Assembly (NCBI GenBank): GCA_905234695.1
Contig: CAJOHZ010000004.1
Span: 1-64,000 of the forward strand
Length of the DNA stretch: 64,000 bases
Reading direction: 5' to 3'
Source: an uncultured Bacteroidales bacterium
GTDB lineage: Bacteria; Bacteroidota; Bacteroidia; Bacteroidales; P3
Position numbers and translations under genes: made by a program. The notes below the pieces were generated by a model. That model did not search any database. It saw only the letters and a list, made by a program, of their open reading frames with translations, and was not told the origin of the DNA. Of the stretch, positions 45,909 to 54,036 are shown piece by piece. Numbering within the stretch: position 1 is the stretch's first letter; each line of letters begins with the position of its first letter.

Positions 45909-45985
45909 ACGGGTTGTTGAACTATCTCTATATGAGATGAAATACATGGCCGGATCTTGACGGCCCACATTGTTCAACGACCCGT
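45909..45985. repeat. 14-bp inverted repeat, candidate invertible segment
   Basis: Left arm acgggttgttgaac (45909-45922), right arm gttcaacgacccgt (45972-45985); one mismatch. The 49-bp interior also has a small palindrome (atctc / gagat, 45924-45938). It lies between the recombinase and the first capsule-locus gene, next to a promoter-like sequence. Inversion is inferred from position and structure, not observed. Confidence 0.6.
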
Positions 45986-45996
45986 GTTTATTTTTG
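45970..45996 (+). promoter_or_regulatory. possible promoter of the capsule locus
   Basis: TTG (45970-45972), spacer of 16 bases, TATTTTTG (45989-45996). The spacer is shorter than usual. The -33 element falls at the right arm of the inverted repeat and the -7 element just outside it. Confidence 0.4.
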
Positions 45997-46073
45997 CACC
46001 GCAAATACGCCATTGACAAAGGGGATAGATACATTCTCCATTGTGACTGACGGTGGCGTAGCCTTTCCCAAAA

Positions 46074-46628
46074 ATGAATACGAGAACTCTTATTTACGAA
46101 TTGTTGCAGGCCAATTACGAGGCGTTGCCCTTGCTGGATCGTCTTGGTGCAGCAGACACACTCGGCCGTGTGTATCGGTTTGTTGTGGACAATGGAGTGG
46201 AGTCCGATTACTGTTCACAAGAAGAGATGATGGACGCGGCCGACAGACTGTACTCAGCATTGTTGATGTCGTACACTACTGCCGACACATATCGTCAGCG
46301 GGCGGAAATACTGCTGGGTATAGGTTCGCTTGTCTATGGCCTTCAAGGGGTCCCCAACCGCCGTAGGGCAGACCATCTGATGCGCCTTTCGTACAAACTT
46401 GTGAAAGAATACCTATCGCATCCTATGGCCGATGGGGAAGAAGAAATGCTTCGCTTGGTCTATCTTTACCAGTATTCTGGAGGGGTGTCGGAAGGCCTGA
46501 TTCGCGATTTCCTTGAGGTCCATCCAGAGGAATTGGCGGACTATGCTCTTCCACGGCATCGCTTCAGCCTGTTGGCACAACGTGTGGAAAAAGCCGAGCA
46601 GGAAATACAGTCGATGGTGCTGGCATAG
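46074..46628 (+). CDS. unknown protein at the head of the capsule locus
   Basis: 184 residues, almost all helical by composition, no signal peptide or membrane segment, so probably cytoplasmic. It starts 'MNTRTLIYELLQANYEALPL'. I recognise no family. In Bacteroides capsule loci the first genes are often UpxY/UpxZ transcription regulators; this protein does not show the NusG-like motif expected of UpxY, and a UpxZ-like role is only a guess from position. It ends 21 bp before the export lipoprotein gene. Confidence that it is a real gene is good; its function is unknown. Confidence 0.75.
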   Translation: MNTRTLIYELLQANYEALPLLDRLGAADTLGRVYRFVVDNGVESDYCSQEEMMDAADRLYSALLMSYTTADTYRQRAEILLGIGSLVYGLQGVPNRRRADHLMRLSYKLVKEYLSHPMADGEEEMLRLVYLYQYSGGVSEGLIRDFLEVHPEELADYALPRHRFSLLAQRVEKAEQEIQSMVLA

Positions 46629-46649
46629 AAAAAACGAGGAGAATTTAGT

Positions 46650-47489
46650 ATGCGTTTCCGGTTGTCTGTCTGGATGGGGTTGGCTGCATTGTCTATTGTG
46701 CTGTTCACCTCGTGCTACCACACGAAAGAGTTAGCCTATGTCAGCGATGCAGAACGTGACTCGGCGCAAGTCATCCTGAACAACTATACGGCCACCATTC
46801 ATCCGGGTGACCAGCTCTACATCTATGTGTCTTCCCAGACGCCCGAGAGTGTCATCCCGTTCAACGAGGAGACAAACAAAAGTGTTTCAGCATTGGCAGG
46901 TTCTGGGAACGCAGCAGCACAAACTGCCAATCTAACCTTGCAAGCAAAGTCGACTGGTTACAATGTGTCTGATGACGGGTATATCATATTTCCTGTATTG
47001 GGAAAGATTTTGGCGGCAGGTCTGACCCGAGACACCCTTGCCCATGTGATAGAGCATAGACTTCTGTCCGAAGGCCAGGTCACCGATCCGGTCGTTGAAG
47101 TGAAGATGATGAACTTCCGTGTGGCGGTGATAGGGGAAGTGAAATATCCTAAAGAGTTACATCTTACGAGCGAAAGAATCACCATATTTGAAGCTTTGGC
47201 CATGTGTGGAGACATTACGATGGACGGCAAGCGTACAAATGTAGGGGTGCTGCGTGAGACCGATGGCATTGTCATCCTTGGGGAGATTGACCTCACGAGC
47301 AAAGAACTTTTCAACTCCCCATACTACTACCTTCAACAGAACGACATCGTTTACGTAGAACCCACCAAAAAGAAAAAGCGCCTCGCCACCCGCAACCCCA
47401 AAATTCCCATTTATATTAGTTTTGGAACATCAATGACCCGTTTTGCGTTAATGATATACAATCGTTACATTCTTGACCGATATAAGTAA
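46650..47489 (+). CDS. polysaccharide export lipoprotein (Wza/BexD-like)
   Basis: 279 residues. Lipoprotein signal with lipobox LFTSC (Cys22). Poly_export domain ('ATIHPGDQLYIYVSSQTPES', 'GYNVSDDGYIIFPVLGKILA'), an SLBB domain ('VAVIGEVKYPKELHLTSERI'), and a short C-terminal membrane segment ('FALMIYNRYIL'), the usual Bacteroidetes form of the outer-membrane secretin-like exporter of capsule or exopolysaccharide. Its normal partner, a Wzc-type chain-length/tyrosine-kinase protein, is not found in this window. The next intact gene is ugd after a 554-bp gap. Confidence 0.9.
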   Translation: MRFRLSVWMGLAALSIVLFTSCYHTKELAYVSDAERDSAQVILNNYTATIHPGDQLYIYVSSQTPESVIPFNEETNKSVSALAGSGNAAAQTANLTLQAKSTGYNVSDDGYIIFPVLGKILAAGLTRDTLAHVIEHRLLSEGQVTDPVVEVKMMNFRVAVIGEVKYPKELHLTSERITIFEALAMCGDITMDGKRTNVGVLRETDGIVILGEIDLTSKELFNSPYYYLQQNDIVYVEPTKKKKRLATRNPKIPIYISFGTSMTRFALMIYNRYILDRYK

Positions 47490-47918
47490 AGATGTTTCTT
47501 TCAAAAATAATGATTCATTCTTTTCTATCTTACTTGACATTTGGCCTGTTAGGCGATTCAGTATAGCATGAGAAAAATTAACAAGCAATTCCGTTTAACC
47601 ACCCTTCGACACGTCTCCGTGTTGTCTCCGATACGTGTCTGACTTTTTAACATCTCTTTTAACATTTTGTTGCACGGTATCTAACACTTTTTTTGTAAGT
47701 TTGTAAAAACCAAAATGTAGCAAAGGTATTTTCTGCACGGGAATTGCCACTCTTCCCGCGCAGCATAAATATTAAACAGTTCAACAATAATCATTTATTT
47801 GCATGTACAGATTGTTATAGGACAGTCTACAAATCAACAAATAAACAGTTCAACAATTCAACAGAATTACATATTTCCATTCATTTCATTATTTTCCATT
47901 GAATCAATTTCCATCTAC
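47490..47918. other. AT-rich low-complexity gap before ugd
   Basis: Part of a 554-bp gap without an intact gene. It contains words of the ttcaacaa type (47777-47790, 47848-47862), the first copy of a 25-bp repeat also found after ugd, and a TAAnTTTG-like element near 47697. I see no protein of its own. Confidence 0.55.
47876..47900. repeat. 25-bp word repeat, upstream copy flanking ugd
   Basis: Shared with 49458-49482 (same strand) with two base changes: tccattcatt followed by a cattattttc-like segment. The two copies bracket ugd and its 5' remnant. Confidence 0.7.
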
Positions 47919-48002
47919 ATGAAAGTATTAGTCACAAGATCGGCAGGATTTTTTGGAGAGAATAATCTAGTCTATACGGGTCAAATTTGCAGAGCGGCAT
48001 AA
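47919..48002 (+). pseudogene. remnant of the start of a nucleotide-sugar epimerase gene
   Basis: Beginning at ATG 47919 the frame reads 'MKVLVTRSAGFFGENNLVY', very close to the start of NAD-dependent epimerases (MKVLVT-G-x-AGFIG-x-x-LV), but a conserved Gly is Arg, the Ile is Phe, and after 27 codons the frame stops. Nothing more of the Rossmann domain follows before ugd. Inference: a UDP-glucuronate or similar epimerase once preceded ugd and was deleted or replaced, leaving its 5' end. A chance similarity cannot be excluded. Confidence 0.5.
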
Positions 48003-48043
48003 TAAATAGTATTACATGTAATAAACAATAAATCAATCAATCG

Positions 48044-49432
48044 ATGAAAATTTCAGTAGCAGGAACAGGGTATGTGGGCATGAGTATTGCCACTCTCCTC
48101 GCGCAGCATAATGATGTCACCGCCGTGGATGTTGTCCCGGAACGTGTGGATATGGTCAATAACAAGAAATCGCCTATTCAGGATGACTACATCGATGAGT
48201 ATCTAGCCAATAAGCCACTCAACATCCGCGCTACTCTCGACCAAATGGCTGGCTACCGCAATGCAGAGTTCGTGGTCATTGCAGCCCCCACAAACTACGA
48301 TAGCCAAAAGAACTTCTTCGACACCAGTGCTGTTGAGTCTGTTATTGATGCAGTGTTAAAGGTTAATCCTGATGCAGTGATGGTCATCAAGAGCACCATT
48401 CCAGTGGGATACACCCGCAGCCTTTATGTAAAATACCATCAAAAGGGAGTTGAGAAGTTCAATTTGCTGTTCAGCCCTGAATTTCTGCGTGAAAGCAAAG
48501 CTCTCTACGACAACCTCTACCCGAGCCGTATCATTGTGGGTATACCCAAGATGATGGAGGGTGAGGAATATCAAGAAGAGAACAAGGCGATAAATGCCTT
48601 GACTGATATCAAATGGCTCACAGAAAAGGCGCGTCTCTTTGCCGACCTCCTTGTCGAAGGTGCCATCGGCCCTTCAGCGGGTAACCCACCAGTAGTAGCC
48701 AACTCGTCACTAATCACTAATCACGAATCACTTAAAAAAGACATCCCCATTCTTTTCATGGGCATGAAGGAAGCCGAGGCGGTTAAGCTTTTCGCCAACA
48801 CCTATTTGGCCCTTCGTGTGAGTTACTTCAACGAACTTGATACCTACGCTGAAATAAAGGGTCTCGACACTCAGGCTATCATCGAAGGCGTTGGTCTCGA
48901 CCCACGTATCGGTACCCACTACAACAACCCCAGTTTCGGCTATGGAGGCTACTGCCTTCCAAAGGATACGAAACAGTTGCTCGCCAACTATGAGGACGTG
49001 CCTCAGAACATGATGTCGGCCATCGTCGAGAGCAACCGCACGCGCAAGGACTTCATTGCCGACCAGGTTCTCAAGATGGCCGGCTACTATAGTTATACTA
49101 CTAATAACGAGTATAATTGTCCTGTCACTAATCACGAATCACTAATCACCCCTGTCATTGGTGTCTTCCGCCTCACTATGAAGTCCAATAGCGATAACTT
49201 CCGACAGTCAGCCATTCAAGGTGTGATGAAACGCATCAAAGCCAAGGGTGCCCATATCATCATATACGAACCCACCCTCGAAAACGGCATCACCTTCTTC
49301 GGTTCCCTTGTCGTCAACGATCTTCAAAAGTTTAAGCAGCAGAGCCAAGCCATCATCGCTAATCGTTATGATTCTTGCCTTGATGACGTGAGAGAGAAGG
49401 TCTACACTCGTGACATCTTCAAACGGGATTAG
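48044..49432 (+). CDS. ugd: UDP-glucose 6-dehydrogenase with two in-frame repeat insertions
   Basis: 462 residues, longer than the ~390-400 of short-form enzymes (HasB type) that it resembles throughout. NAD-binding '[20 protein letters not shown]', '[20 protein letters not shown]', the catalytic Cys in '[20 protein letters not shown]', and the end '[12 protein letters not shown]'. It oxidises UDP-glucose to UDP-glucuronate for the polysaccharide. The extra length includes two stretches built from the word actaatcac/acgaatcac: residues ~221-230 ('[10 protein letters not shown]') and ~361-369 ('VTNHESLIT'). Both lie at loops between structural parts, so activity may be kept. A 14-bp palindrome tattacatgtaata lies at 48010-48023. 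Confidence 0.95.
   Translation: MKISVAGTGYVGMSIATLLAQHNDVTAVDVVPERVDMVNNKKSPIQDDYIDEYLANKPLNIRATLDQMAGYRNAEFVVIAAPTNYDSQKNFFDTSAVESVIDAVLKVNPDAVMVIKSTIPVGYTRSLYVKYHQKGVEKFNLLFSPEFLRESKALYDNLYPSRIIVGIPKMMEGEEYQEENKAINALTDIKWLTEKARLFADLLVEGAIGPSAGNPPVVANSSLITNHESLKKDIPILFMGMKEAEAVKLFANTYLALRVSYFNELDTYAEIKGLDTQAIIEGVGLDPRIGTHYNNPSFGYGGYCLPKDTKQLLANYEDVPQNMMSAIVESNRTRKDFIADQVLKMAGYYSYTTNNEYNCPVTNHESLITPVIGVFRLTMKSNSDNFRQSAIQGVMKRIKAKGAHIIIYEPTLENGITFFGSLVVNDLQKFKQQSQAIIANRYDSCLDDVREKVYTRDIFKRD
48704..48732 (+). repeat. in-frame word repeat in ugd, copy 1
   Basis: tcactaatcactaatcacga then atcactt; encodes '[10 protein letters not shown]'. An 18-base segment is shared exactly with copy 2. Confidence 0.75.
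49124..49149 (+). repeat. in-frame word repeat in ugd, copy 2
   Basis: gtcactaatcacgaatcact then aatcacc; encodes 'VTNHESLIT'. Related words occur between genes at 10773-10822. Confidence 0.75.
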
Positions 49433-49457
49433 CCCCAATTCTATCTGCAACCTACTC

Positions 49458-49482
49458 TCCATTCATTCCATTATTTTCTATT
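49458..49482. repeat. 25-bp word repeat, downstream copy flanking ugd
   Basis: Second copy of the repeat at 47876-47900, located in the 95-bp gap between ugd and rfbA. Confidence 0.7.
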
Positions 49483-49527
49483 ACTTCCATTTTTTCAACT
49501 TTTTTCAGCGCAAGATAATAATAGAAT

Positions 49528-50445
49528 ATGAAAGGTATCGTATTAGCCGGAGGTTCCGGTACCAGGCTTTACCCGATTACCAAGGGTGTGAGCAAACAGT
49601 TGCTCCCTATTTATGATAAGCCGATGGTTTATTATCCCATTAGTGCTTTGTTGTTGGCTGGAATCAGAGATATTTTGATTATCTCCACACCTTACGACCT
49701 CCCGGGCTTCAAACGTTTGCTAGGTGATGGTTCGGATTATGGTGTTCACTTCGAGTATGCAGAGCAACCCAGCCCCGATGGTCTTGCACAAGCTTTTATC
49801 ATTGGTGAGAAGTTCATTGGTAGTGATAGTGCTTGCTTAGTACTTGGTGACAACATCTTTTATGGCAGTGGATTCACAACATTACTTCGCAATGCTGTTA
49901 AAGATGCCGAAGAGAACAAGAAAGCTACCGTGTTTGGTTATTGGGTATCAGATCCTGAGCGCTACGGCATAGCAGAATTCGATAAGCAGGGTAAATGCCT
50001 CAGTATTGAGGAAAAGCCAAAAGAGCCAAAAAGCAACTATGCTGTTGTGGGTTTGTACTTCTACCCCAACAAGGTAGTTGATGTCGTCAAGCATATCAAA
50101 CCTTCTGCACGTGGAGAGTTAGAAATTACGACTGTGAATCTGGAATTCCTCAAAAATGGAGAGTTGAAAGTCCAAGTCTTTGGTCGTGGCTTCGCATGGC
50201 TTGATACGGGTACTCATGATAGTTTAAGCGAGGCATCAACTTTCGTGGAGGTAATTGAGAAACGTCAAGGCTTAAAGGTGGCTTGCCTCGAAGGCATCGC
50301 GTACCGTAACGGCTGGATAACTGAAGAAAAAATGCGCGAACTGGCCAAGCCAATGCTAAAAAACCAGTATGGTCAATACCTCTTGAAGGTGATTGACGAA
50401 ATGAAAGAAGAGATTACATCTGACTCTTTTAGAGATTATAAATAG
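49528..50445 (+). CDS. rfbA: glucose-1-phosphate thymidylyltransferase
   Basis: 305 residues, normal length. '[20 protein letters not shown]' (nucleotide-binding G-x-GTRL), '[20 protein letters not shown]', '[13 protein letters not shown]', and '[17 protein letters not shown]'. It makes dTDP-glucose from dTTP and glucose-1-phosphate, the first step to dTDP-deoxysugars. rfbB (4,6-dehydratase) is not in the window, yet the next two genes need its product, so it must be elsewhere. From here on the locus is AT-rich. The next gene is 8 bp away. Confidence 0.96.
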   Translation: MKGIVLAGGSGTRLYPITKGVSKQLLPIYDKPMVYYPISALLLAGIRDILIISTPYDLPGFKRLLGDGSDYGVHFEYAEQPSPDGLAQAFIIGEKFIGSDSACLVLGDNIFYGSGFTTLLRNAVKDAEENKKATVFGYWVSDPERYGIAEFDKQGKCLSIEEKPKEPKSNYAVVGLYFYPNKVVDVVKHIKPSARGELEITTVNLEFLKNGELKVQVFGRGFAWLDTGTHDSLSEASTFVEVIEKRQGLKVACLEGIAYRNGWITEEKMRELAKPMLKNQYGQYLLKVIDEMKEEITSDSFRDYK

Positions 50446-50453
50446 TATATGCT

Positions 50454-51362
50454 ATGGCATTAGAGAATTGCAGAATCTTACAGCTGCCCAAAATAACAGA
50501 CCCTCGCGGGAACTTGTCAATTATTGAGCAGATAAAGCAGATACCCTTTGAAATCAAGCGGGTGCATTGGGTGTATGATGTACCTGGAGGTTTTGACAGA
50601 GGTGGCCATGCTTACTTTGAGACAGATGAGTTTATAGTTGCTCTTTCCGGTAGTTTTGATGTAGTTGTAGATGATGGAGTTGAGAAAAAAACATTCCAGC
50701 TTAATAGGTCATATTTTGGTTTATATGTGCCCAAGGGAATGTGGCGCACAATGACCAATTTTTCCACTAACTCTTTGGCTTTGGTTCTTTCTTCAACGGA
50801 GTATAATGAGAAAGACTATATATCCGATTATGAGGAATTTGTGGCTTGGAGAAAAGACGGTACAAAGCTTCCTACTATCTCGGACGCAAAGACTTCCATG
50901 AAATTGAATAATCCGCTGGGAAAGAATCTTGTTGATGAAAGTAAAAGTGTTTTCGACTGTTCATTGTGCGAACTGAACAAAATGCACGATACAGAAGGGA
51001 ATTTGACTTATATGTATGAAAATGTACACGTGCCGTTCCCAATCAATCGAGTATTCTACAGTTATGACATTCCTGGAGGTGAAGACCGTGGTGCACATGC
51101 ACATAAAGAATGTCATCAGTTTCTGATAGCTGCAAGCGGCAGTTTTGAAGTTGTCCTTGATGATGGCATCAACAAGCGCACAGTATTACTTAATAGACCT
51201 TTCTGGGGATTGCACGTGCCATCTGGTATCTGGGCATCAGAACAAGGTTTCTCCTCAGGAAGTATTTGCTTAGTACTGGCCAGTCATGGCTATGATGCAG
51301 ATGATTACATCCGTAACTATGACGACTATCTAAAGTATTTGGAAGAAAAAAGAAATCAATAA
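50454..51362 (+). CDS. tandem-fused dTDP-4-keto-6-deoxyhexose 3,4-ketoisomerase (FdtA/WxcM-like)
   Basis: 302 residues made of two cupin domains of the FdtA type: residues ~1-140 and ~155-302. Each has the pattern P-x-x-INRV/IKRV, Y-D-(V/I)-PGG, then the catalytic loop. The C-terminal domain has the full motif 'DRGAHAHKECHQFLI' with His215 and His217; the N-terminal domain reads 'DRGGHAYFETDEFIV', where the second His is Tyr54. FdtA isomerises dTDP-4-keto-6-deoxyglucose to the 3-keto form, the substrate for the aminotransferase that follows after 1 bp. The N-domain may be inactive or altered. Confidence 0.85.
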   Translation: MALENCRILQLPKITDPRGNLSIIEQIKQIPFEIKRVHWVYDVPGGFDRGGHAYFETDEFIVALSGSFDVVVDDGVEKKTFQLNRSYFGLYVPKGMWRTMTNFSTNSLALVLSSTEYNEKDYISDYEEFVAWRKDGTKLPTISDAKTSMKLNNPLGKNLVDESKSVFDCSLCELNKMHDTEGNLTYMYENVHVPFPINRVFYSYDIPGGEDRGAHAHKECHQFLIAASGSFEVVLDDGINKRTVLLNRPFWGLHVPSGIWASEQGFSSGSICLVLASHGYDADDYIRNYDDYLKYLEEKRNQ

Positions 51363-51363
51363 T

Positions 51364-52464
51364 ATGGTAAAGTTATTAGACTTACAGGCTATCACCGCAA
51401 TGCACGGTGATGAATACAAGGCGGCCGTTAATCGAGTAATTGATTCCGGTTGGTTTTTGCAAGGAAATGAGAATGAGAAGTTTGAGGGAGATTATGCCAA
51501 GTATATCGGAACGGAGCATTGTATTGCCGTTGCCAATGGCTTGGATGCGCTCTATCTGCTGATGAGAGGTTATAAGGAGATGGGCCTGATGCAGGATGGT
51601 GACGAAATCATTGTTCCTGCTAATACCTACATTGCAACTATTCTCTCAATTACAAAGAACAACCTTGTTCCTGTATTGGTAGAACCTACCTTGGATCATT
51701 TGGAAATTGACATTGATAAGATTGAGGGAGCCATTACTCCCAAGACTAAAGGCGTAATGATAGTTCACCTTTATGGTCGTATAGCTTACAATGACAAACT
51801 GGGTGAGATTTGCAAAAAGCATGGCTTTAAGCTGATGGAAGATTGTGCTCAAAGTCATGGTTGTGGCTGGAAGGGAGTGAAGACCGGTGCTCTTGGTGAT
51901 GCAGCAGCTCATTCATTCTATCCTGGCAAGAACCTTGGCGCTTTTGGTGATGCTGGTGCAGTGACCACTAATGATTCAGAATTGGCTTCTGTCATTCGTG
52001 CATTGGCCAACTATGGTAGCCAGAAGAAGTATGTCTTCAAGTATGTGGGTATGAACAGCCGCATGTCTGAACTAGATGCCGCTGTGCTGGATGTGAAGTT
52101 GAAGTATCTCGATGAGGACAACAAAAAGCGTCAGGAACTTGCAGCATACTATTATAAGCATATCAATAACCCGTTGATTACCCTACCGGCCCGTATATTG
52201 GATGAGAACAATGTCTATCATCAGTTCCCGATTCTGTGCGAACGTCGTGATGAATTACAGGAGTATTTGAAGGAGAATGGAATCCAGACGTTGATTCATT
52301 ATCCGATACCTTCTCACAAACAAGAGTGCTATAAGGATTGGAATGAGCGTAGTTATCCTATCACGGAGAAGATTCATAATCAGGAGTTGAGTATTCCTAT
52401 GAATCAGGTTGTATCTGAATCAGATGCAGTAGAAGTGGTTAGTGCCCTAAACACTTTTAGATAA
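51364..52464 (+). CDS. DegT/DnrJ/EryC1-family sugar aminotransferase (FdtB-like)
   Basis: 366 residues, PLP-dependent fold-type I. Lys in 'AHSFYPGKNLGAFGDAGAVT' is the PLP-binding residue; 'MEDCAQSHGCGWKGVKTGAL' and 'YVGMNSRMSELDAAVLDVKL' are typical for the family. Placed directly after the FdtA-like gene, it most likely transfers an amino group to C3 of dTDP-3-keto-6-deoxyhexose, giving dTDP-3-amino-3,6-dideoxyhexose (Fucp3N or Quip3N type). The acetyltransferase at 60977 could then acetylate that amine. Confidence 0.9.
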   Translation: MVKLLDLQAITAMHGDEYKAAVNRVIDSGWFLQGNENEKFEGDYAKYIGTEHCIAVANGLDALYLLMRGYKEMGLMQDGDEIIVPANTYIATILSITKNNLVPVLVEPTLDHLEIDIDKIEGAITPKTKGVMIVHLYGRIAYNDKLGEICKKHGFKLMEDCAQSHGCGWKGVKTGALGDAAAHSFYPGKNLGAFGDAGAVTTNDSELASVIRALANYGSQKKYVFKYVGMNSRMSELDAAVLDVKLKYLDEDNKKRQELAAYYYKHINNPLITLPARILDENNVYHQFPILCERRDELQEYLKENGIQTLIHYPIPSHKQECYKDWNERSYPITEKIHNQELSIPMNQVVSESDAVEVVSALNTFR

Positions 52465-52489
52465 TCTTAACATAAACATTTTGCTAAGA

Positions 52490-54034
52490 ATGTCTGGTGT
52501 TCAAGACAATAAGCAAGTGGCTAAGAACACGGTGTATATGTACATCCGCATGGCGTTCACTATGCTGGTTGGCTTGTACACTTCGCGTGTAGTACTCCAA
52601 GTTTTAGGTGTCGAAGACTTTGGCTTATATAATGTAATAGGTGGCATTATATCCTTGTTTACTGTACTAAATGCTGCACTTGTCAATACTACCTCCCGCT
52701 TTATTACGGTATCTCTTGCAAAAGGTGACGCTCAGGATACAAGGCAAATATTCAATATGTCTTTCCTGTTGCATTTCTTTGTCGGAATACTCATAGTAGT
52801 ACTTGGTGAAACGGTTGGCTTATGGTATCTGCACATTAAGCTTGTAATACCAGAGGGAAGGGAGTTGGCTGCTGAATGGCTCTATCAGTTTACTATCATA
52901 TCTGCATTTCTTGCAACACTAAATGTGCCATATAATGCAACAATAATAGCGCACGAGAAGATAAACGTATATGCGATAGTTCAAATTATCGATGTCGCTC
53001 TTAGGCTAGTTATTGTGCTACTTATCAAAGTTGCACCGTTTGATAAACTTATATTCTATGCATTATTGATTCTGCTTGTAACAGTTTTGAATTTTGCTAT
53101 TAATTATATTTATTGTCATCGAAAGTTTGAAGAAGTTAAGTTCTTGTTTTATTGGAGCTGGAAGACATTCCGTGAGATTCTTAAGTTCATTGGCTGGGCA
53201 TTAGTAGGAAACTTCTCTAATATGTTCTATACCCAGGGAATTAACCTGATGTTAAATGCCTTCTGTGGACCGGCTGTGAATGCGGCGCGAGGAATTGCGG
53301 TGCAGGTTCAAGGTGTGGTTGCGCAAATGGCAAACAATGTACAGACTGCAATTAATCCCCAGATAATAAAGAGTTATGCAGTTAATGATAAAGATAGAAT
53401 GTATAATCTAATTATTGCAAGTTCCAGGCTTTGTTTTTATTTACTTTTTGTAATTTCATTACCTATTTTTATTGAAACGGAGTTCTTGCTTCAGTTATGG
53501 CTGGGAACGGTTCCGGAACATACAGTTAATTTTGTACGAATAATATTGATGTGCGTTTTGCTTGATGCCTTCGTAAATCCTATGTTTACAGCGAATTTGG
53601 CATCTGGGAAATTAGCATTATATCACGGTCCATTAGCATTGTTAATGTATGTTTTCATGTTTATTACTTACTTCTCTATAAAAATATCTAGAATACCTGA
53701 AAGCGTTTTCATTAGTTATTTTGTGGCTTGCCTAATTGGATATGTAATGAGAATCTTTATGCTTAATAAACAAGTGGGTCTTAAGCCTTTACATTATGTT
53801 AAGCGGGTCCTTTCACCTGTTGCTTTAGTTGTTTGTATCTCATTGATAGCTCCAATCACAGTGCACTACTTTATTAACTCTGGCTGGATTGATTTCCTGG
53901 TTACCTCTTTTGTTGCGGTTATATCTGTTATAGTTACAGTCTATTATTGGGGGGTAACGCCTGGAGAAAGGGAGTTCGCTTCATCTTTCGTTAGAAATAA
54001 AATACAACGTTTAAAAGGAAATAACAGACAATAA
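52490..54034 (+). CDS. Wzx-like polysaccharide flippase
   Basis: 514 residues from the ATG at 52490 (the frame could also start at a TTG 9 bp upstream). Twelve or more hydrophobic segments, starting 'VAKNTVYMYIRMAFTMLVGL', and 'VLGVEDFGLYNVIGGIISLF', the signature of MATE-like oligosaccharide translocases. It flips undecaprenyl-linked repeat units across the inner membrane. A G6 run lies near its end (53949-53954). It overlaps nothing and is spaced 2 bp from the next gene, in the middle of the operon. Confidence 0.9.
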   Translation: MSGVQDNKQVAKNTVYMYIRMAFTMLVGLYTSRVVLQVLGVEDFGLYNVIGGIISLFTVLNAALVNTTSRFITVSLAKGDAQDTRQIFNMSFLLHFFVGILIVVLGETVGLWYLHIKLVIPEGRELAAEWLYQFTIISAFLATLNVPYNATIIAHEKINVYAIVQIIDVALRLVIVLLIKVAPFDKLIFYALLILLVTVLNFAINYIYCHRKFEEVKFLFYWSWKTFREILKFIGWALVGNFSNMFYTQGINLMLNAFCGPAVNAARGIAVQVQGVVAQMANNVQTAINPQIIKSYAVNDKDRMYNLIIASSRLCFYLLFVISLPIFIETEFLLQLWLGTVPEHTVNFVRIILMCVLLDAFVNPMFTANLASGKLALYHGPLALLMYVFMFITYFSIKISRIPESVFISYFVACLIGYVMRIFMLNKQVGLKPLHYVKRVLSPVALVVCISLIAPITVHYFINSGWIDFLVTSFVAVISVIVTVYYWGVTPGEREFASSFVRNKIQRLKGNNRQ

Positions 54035-54036
54035 AT

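Noticed and set aside
48010..48023. 14-bp palindrome tattacatgtaata as an operator of ugd
   Set aside because: A single AT-rich palindrome with no second copy at other promoters; too weak to call a regulatory site.
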